A DNA stretch of 64,000 nucleotides, taken from positions 1,674,001 to 1,738,000 of the forward strand of contig NZ_FNRY01000001.1 of NCBI RefSeq assembly GCF_900105715.1, written 5' to 3'. The position numbers and the translations under genes were made by a program. Source of the DNA: Paramicrobacterium humi. GTDB taxonomy: Bacteria; Actinomycetota; Actinomycetes; Actinomycetales; Microbacteriaceae. Shown piece after piece: positions 61,335 through 64,000 of the stretch (positions within the stretch are counted from its first letter, which is position 1; every line of letters starts with the position of its first letter). The notes beneath the pieces were generated by a model. That model ran no database searches. It saw nothing but the letters and a program-made list of their open reading frames with translations, and was not told where the DNA came from.

Positions 61335-62621
61335 ATGAGGAAGAATGCAGCAACGATCGCTGTGGCCGTTGTCGCGATCAGCGCGATGCTCGGGATGGCC
61401 GGATGCGCAAAGGGTGGGGTGAGCTCAAGCAGCGACAGCGGAACGCTCAAGCTGTGGACGCACAACGCCGGCAACGAGGCGGAGCTGTCCGCCATCAAAG
61501 ACGTCGTCAAGGACTTTAACACGAGTCAATCAAAGTACAAGGTCGACGTGCAGGCATTTCCTCAGGACTCATACAACCAGTCGGTGACGGCAGCCGCGGC
61601 ATCTGGAAAGTTACCGTGCATCCTCGACATCGACGCCCCGAACGTGCCCAACTGGGCCTGGGCGGGCTATCTCGCACCCTTGACCGGCATGGACGACGTT
61701 CTGTCCAAGTTCCTGCCCTCGACGGTGGGGACCTACAAGGACCAGACCTACTCGTACGGCTTCTATGATGTGGCCCTCACAATGATCACGCGAAAGAGCA
61801 CGCTTGAGAAGTTCGACGTCCGCGTTCCGACGGTCGACAAGCCATGGACGAAAACCGAGTTCATGGACGCGATGGCCAAACTCAAGTCCTCGGGGCAGTT
61901 CGAGTACCCGGCGGACTTCGCAACCTCATCGACAGGCGAATGGTGGCCGTACGCATACTCGCCCTTCCTTCAGAGCGCCGGCGGCGATCTCATCGACAGG
62001 TCCGGCTACAAGACCGCGGACGGCGCTTTGAACGGTCCTGCTGCAATCGCGTGGGCCGAGTGGTTCCGCAGTCTCGTTTCCGACGGGTACATTGCAGCCA
62101 AATCGGGCACTGACCAGACCGCTGACTTCCTCAATGGCAAAACGGGACTAATCTATGCCGGCAGTTGGGCAGCCGAGCCGGTGCGGGAGAAGTTGGGCGA
62201 CGACGCTCTCTTCATGCCCTCTGTCGACCTCGGTGAGGGGCCCAAGATCGGAGGCGGTTCGTGGCAGTGGGGTGTCTCGCAGTCGTGCAGTGACTCTGAA
62301 GGCGCTATGGCCTACATGAAGTTCGCCGCGCAGGACAAGTATGTCGCCGCTGTGGCAAAGGCCACCAAGACGATTCCTGCCACCGATGCTGCTGCCGCCA
62401 TGGTTCCCGGTTACGGACCCGACGGAGACAACACGATCTTCCGCGAATTCTCCAAGAAGTACGCGGTAGTTCGTCCGGCCACACCCGGTTACCCCTTCAT
62501 CTCGACCACCTTCCAGAAGGCCGCGCAGGACATCATCAACGGTGCTGACCCGCACCAGACTCTGGATCAAGCGGTCAAGGATATTGACGCGAATCAAAAA
62601 CAGAACGGCTACTTCGAGTAA
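61335..62621 (+). CDS. Carbohydrate ABC transporter substrate-binding lipoprotein (MalE type)
   Basis: This 428-residue SBP_bac_1 protein has a lipoprotein signal (MRKNAATIAV, hydrophobic, MAGC; Cys at residue 24). The mature protein begins with a Ser/Gly linker, then LKLWTHNAGNEAELSAIKDV. The aromatic residues expected for oligosaccharide stacking are plentiful (NWAWAGY, GEWWPYAYSPF, GSWQWGVSQ). The ATG at 61335 follows AGGAGAAACC. It is first of a three-gene importer operon. The ligand is probably a di- or oligosaccharide; it cannot be named. Confidence 0.93.
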   Translation: MRKNAATIAVAVVAISAMLGMAGCAKGGVSSSSDSGTLKLWTHNAGNEAELSAIKDVVKDFNTSQSKYKVDVQAFPQDSYNQSVTAAAASGKLPCILDIDAPNVPNWAWAGYLAPLTGMDDVLSKFLPSTVGTYKDQTYSYGFYDVALTMITRKSTLEKFDVRVPTVDKPWTKTEFMDAMAKLKSSGQFEYPADFATSSTGEWWPYAYSPFLQSAGGDLIDRSGYKTADGALNGPAAIAWAEWFRSLVSDGYIAAKSGTDQTADFLNGKTGLIYAGSWAAEPVREKLGDDALFMPSVDLGEGPKIGGGSWQWGVSQSCSDSEGAMAYMKFAAQDKYVAAVAKATKTIPATDAAAAMVPGYGPDGDNTIFREFSKKYAVVRPATPGYPFISTTFQKAAQDIINGADPHQTLDQAVKDIDANQKQNGYFE

Positions 62622-62629
62622 GCGCGTTC

Positions 62630-62663
62630 GCGGATGGGTGGCCGGCAGCGGCCACTCATCCGC
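62630..62663 (+). promoter_or_regulatory. Stable hairpin between binding-protein and permease genes
   Basis: A 15-bp stem with one G-U pair (62630-62644 with 62649-62663) closes a GCAG loop, nine bases after the SBP stop. No T-run follows, so it is not a full terminator. It probably protects the upstream mRNA 3' end or attenuates, giving more binding protein than permease, as known for malE-malF. Confidence 0.75.
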
Positions 62664-62683
62664 TTCAACCAAGAGGGAAAACC

Positions 62684-63589
62684 ATGACCGCTCTAGTCAC
62701 CCCAAACGCGCGCTCGCGTGGGAACCGGAAGGAACAATTCGCTGCCTTGGCGATGTTCCTCCCCGCCGGCGTGCTGATACTCACGTTCCTTGTGATCCCC
62801 ATCGCGTTGACGTTTATTCTTGCGTTCACGAACACACGGCTTATCTCGCCGGAACCCGGCCGGTTCATCGGGCTGGAGAATTTCGCGAACCTCTTCACTG
62901 ACGACACTTTCTGGGCGGCGCTGCGCAACACCGTCATCTTCACGATCGTCGTGGTACCGGTGCAATCGGGCCTGGCCCTTCTCGTGGCTGTGCTCGTGAA
63001 CTCAAAGGTGCGCGGCACGACGTTCTTCCGAACCGTGTACTTCTTGCCAGTCGTCACCTCGATCGTCGTCGTGTCGATGCTCTGGCTGTTCCTTTATCAA
63101 AGGAACGGGCTGATCAACGTCCTGCTGTCCAAGATCGGGATACAGGGGCCGGATTGGCTTGGTGATCCGCATTGGGCGTTGTTCGCGATAATCGTGATGT
63201 CGATCTGGCAGGCGATGGGCTTCCACATGATCATCTGGCTTTCCGGTCTGCAGACCATCCCGGGCGAACTCTACGAAGCTGCCGCGCTCGATGGCGCGAC
63301 TCGCTGGCAGCAGTTCGCGCACGTCACGTGGCCGGGCTTGCGCGCCACTCGCACGTTCATTCTGATCACCATCACGATCGCAGCATTCGGTCTGTTCGCG
63401 CAGATCAACGTGATGACACAAGGGGGACCGCTTGACGCGACCACAACGCTCGTATTCGGAGCGGTACGCGCCGGGTTCCAGCAGCAGCAGACGGGATATG
63501 CGTCGGCGATCTCACTGGTGTTCTTCGTACTGGTGCTGATCGTCACCCTTATCCAGACTCTCCTCACTCGTGACAAGGAGGCCAAGTGA
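62684..63589 (+). CDS. Carbohydrate ABC transporter permease (MalF type)
   Basis: This 301-residue permease has six membrane segments. The EAA loop reads ELYEAAALDGATRWQQFAHVTWPGL, the contact with the ATPase. The short hydrophilic N-terminus (TALVTPNARSRGNRKEQFA) is followed by a first helix FLPAGVLILTFLVIPIALTF. It pairs with the following MalG-type permease, whose ATG overlaps this stop (TGATG). No ATPase gene is in the window; a shared MsiK-type ATPase is common in actinobacteria. Confidence 0.94.
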   Translation: MTALVTPNARSRGNRKEQFAALAMFLPAGVLILTFLVIPIALTFILAFTNTRLISPEPGRFIGLENFANLFTDDTFWAALRNTVIFTIVVVPVQSGLALLVAVLVNSKVRGTTFFRTVYFLPVVTSIVVVSMLWLFLYQRNGLINVLLSKIGIQGPDWLGDPHWALFAIIVMSIWQAMGFHMIIWLSGLQTIPGELYEAAALDGATRWQQFAHVTWPGLRATRTFILITITIAAFGLFAQINVMTQGGPLDATTTLVFGAVRAGFQQQQTGYASAISLVFFVLVLIVTLIQTLLTRDKEAK

Positions 63590-64000
63590 TGAGCACCCTT
63601 ACAGCTGGCGACCTAACTGATCTCCGGCACGAAATTCAGCCTGAACGTGCCAGACGTCGTCCGGTGGGATGGCGCGCCCCGGTCCTGCTGATCGTCAAGA
63701 TTCTGCTAGCGCTCTTGTTCGGCTTGCCGCTGGTATTCATGATCGTGTCCAGCTTCAAACCCGACCTTCAGATCTTCGCTGACTTGAACGGCGTTCAGGC
63801 GTTCCTACCTGTTGGAGATCTCACTCTCGACAACTACCTCGGCGTGTTCGAGCGGGTTCCGTTTGCACAATTCCTGCTCAACTCGGTCATGATTTCCGTA
63901 ATAACTGTCGGACTAGGCATCATCGTCAACTCGCTCGCGGCTTTCGCGATGGCGCGTATGCGACTGCCCGGACGCAAGTGGCTTCTCGGCATCGTGTTGG
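63589..64000 (+). CDS. Carbohydrate ABC transporter permease (MalG type), truncated by the window edge
   Basis: The first 137 residues are seen. There is a basic N-terminus (PERARRRPVGWRAP), a first helix VLLIVKILLALLFGLPLVFMI, and then VSSFKPDLQIFADL, the typical start of the external loop. LDNYLGVFERVPFAQFLLNSVMISVITV is followed by NSLAAFAMARMRLPGRK. The EAA loop lies beyond the window. It is coupled to the MalF-type gene by TGATG. Confidence 0.92.
   Translation, partial: MSTLTAGDLTDLRHEIQPERARRRPVGWRAPVLLIVKILLALLFGLPLVFMIVSSFKPDLQIFADLNGVQAFLPVGDLTLDNYLGVFERVPFAQFLLNSVMISVITVGLGIIVNSLAAFAMARMRLPGRKWLLGIVL

Noticed and set aside
1-64000. Insertion sequence or transposon ends built from the GGATGCCG octamer
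   Set aside because: Copies are scattered inside genes with no transposase or target duplications, so it is a genome-wide word, not a mobile element end.

Overview
The window is a chromosomal stretch of a high-GC Gram-positive actinobacterium, most likely Microbacteriaceae. Support comes from strong G/C third-position bias, GTG starts with GGAGG-like ribosome sites, a dnaK-grpE-dnaJ-hspR operon with HAIR operators (HspR boxes), the clpS-DUF2017 pair, and very frequent use of the octamer GGATGCCG/CGGCATCC. The family assignment is inferred. I see no rRNA, tRNA, CRISPR array, transposase, integrase or phage gene. No stretch above 300 bases lacks a gene.

Region A (1-11.1 kb): after a gene fragment and a drug-type MFS exporter comes a complete set for oxidative, non-phosphorylating L-fucose-type sugar catabolism. 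It holds an SDR and an FAH-family hydrolase (minus strand) and divergent L-fuconate dehydratase, aldo/keto reductase, lactonase and FucU mutarotase (plus strand). An RbsA-RbsC-RbsB type ABC importer follows, ending at a strong terminator.

Region B (11.3-21.9 kb): a long minus-strand operon reads ribokinase, RbsD, GntR/UTRA regulator, cupin glucose-6-phosphate isomerase, FGGY kinase (broken by a one-base frameshift), 2-hydroxyacid dehydrogenase, KDPG-type aldolase, shikimate-dehydrogenase-like enzyme and a phosphotriesterase-fold lactonase. It looks like a sugar or sugar-acid pathway I cannot match to a described one. Upstream lie an FCD-type GntR and a UMF1-type transporter. Two operator families (TGTAATKACAGG and TGATCSGATCA) can be read at the promoters, and the importer promoter seems to carry versions of both, suggesting that regions A and B share a transporter.

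Region C (22-30 kb): an NAD-binding protein with an aldo/keto reductase; a TM2 protein; a PspC-domain two-component system divergent from a PspC/LiaF-like membrane protein; and a compositionally different pair of exported proteins (lipoprotein and PKD-like protein).

Region D (30-42.6 kb): the HspR-controlled chaperone operon, an RsmC-type methyltransferase, thyA-folA with a Gfo/Idh oxidoreductase, clpS-DUF2017, a glutathionyl-hydroquinone-reductase homologue, an MBL hydrolase and a glycosyltransferase.

Region E (42.7-60 kb): a flavin monooxygenase, a second DHA2 exporter, NhaA fused to a thioredoxin-like domain without its cysteines, a second two-component system, a terpenoid-cyclase-fold protein, a FAD monooxygenase, a ClpB without an N-domain under a HAIR site, an alcohol dehydrogenase, a nitroreductase and acetyl-CoA synthetase.

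Region F (60.1-64 kb): a LacI regulator divergent from a MalEFG-type sugar importer with two clear LacI operators. This part lacks the genome octamer and looks less GC-biased, so it may be acquired.
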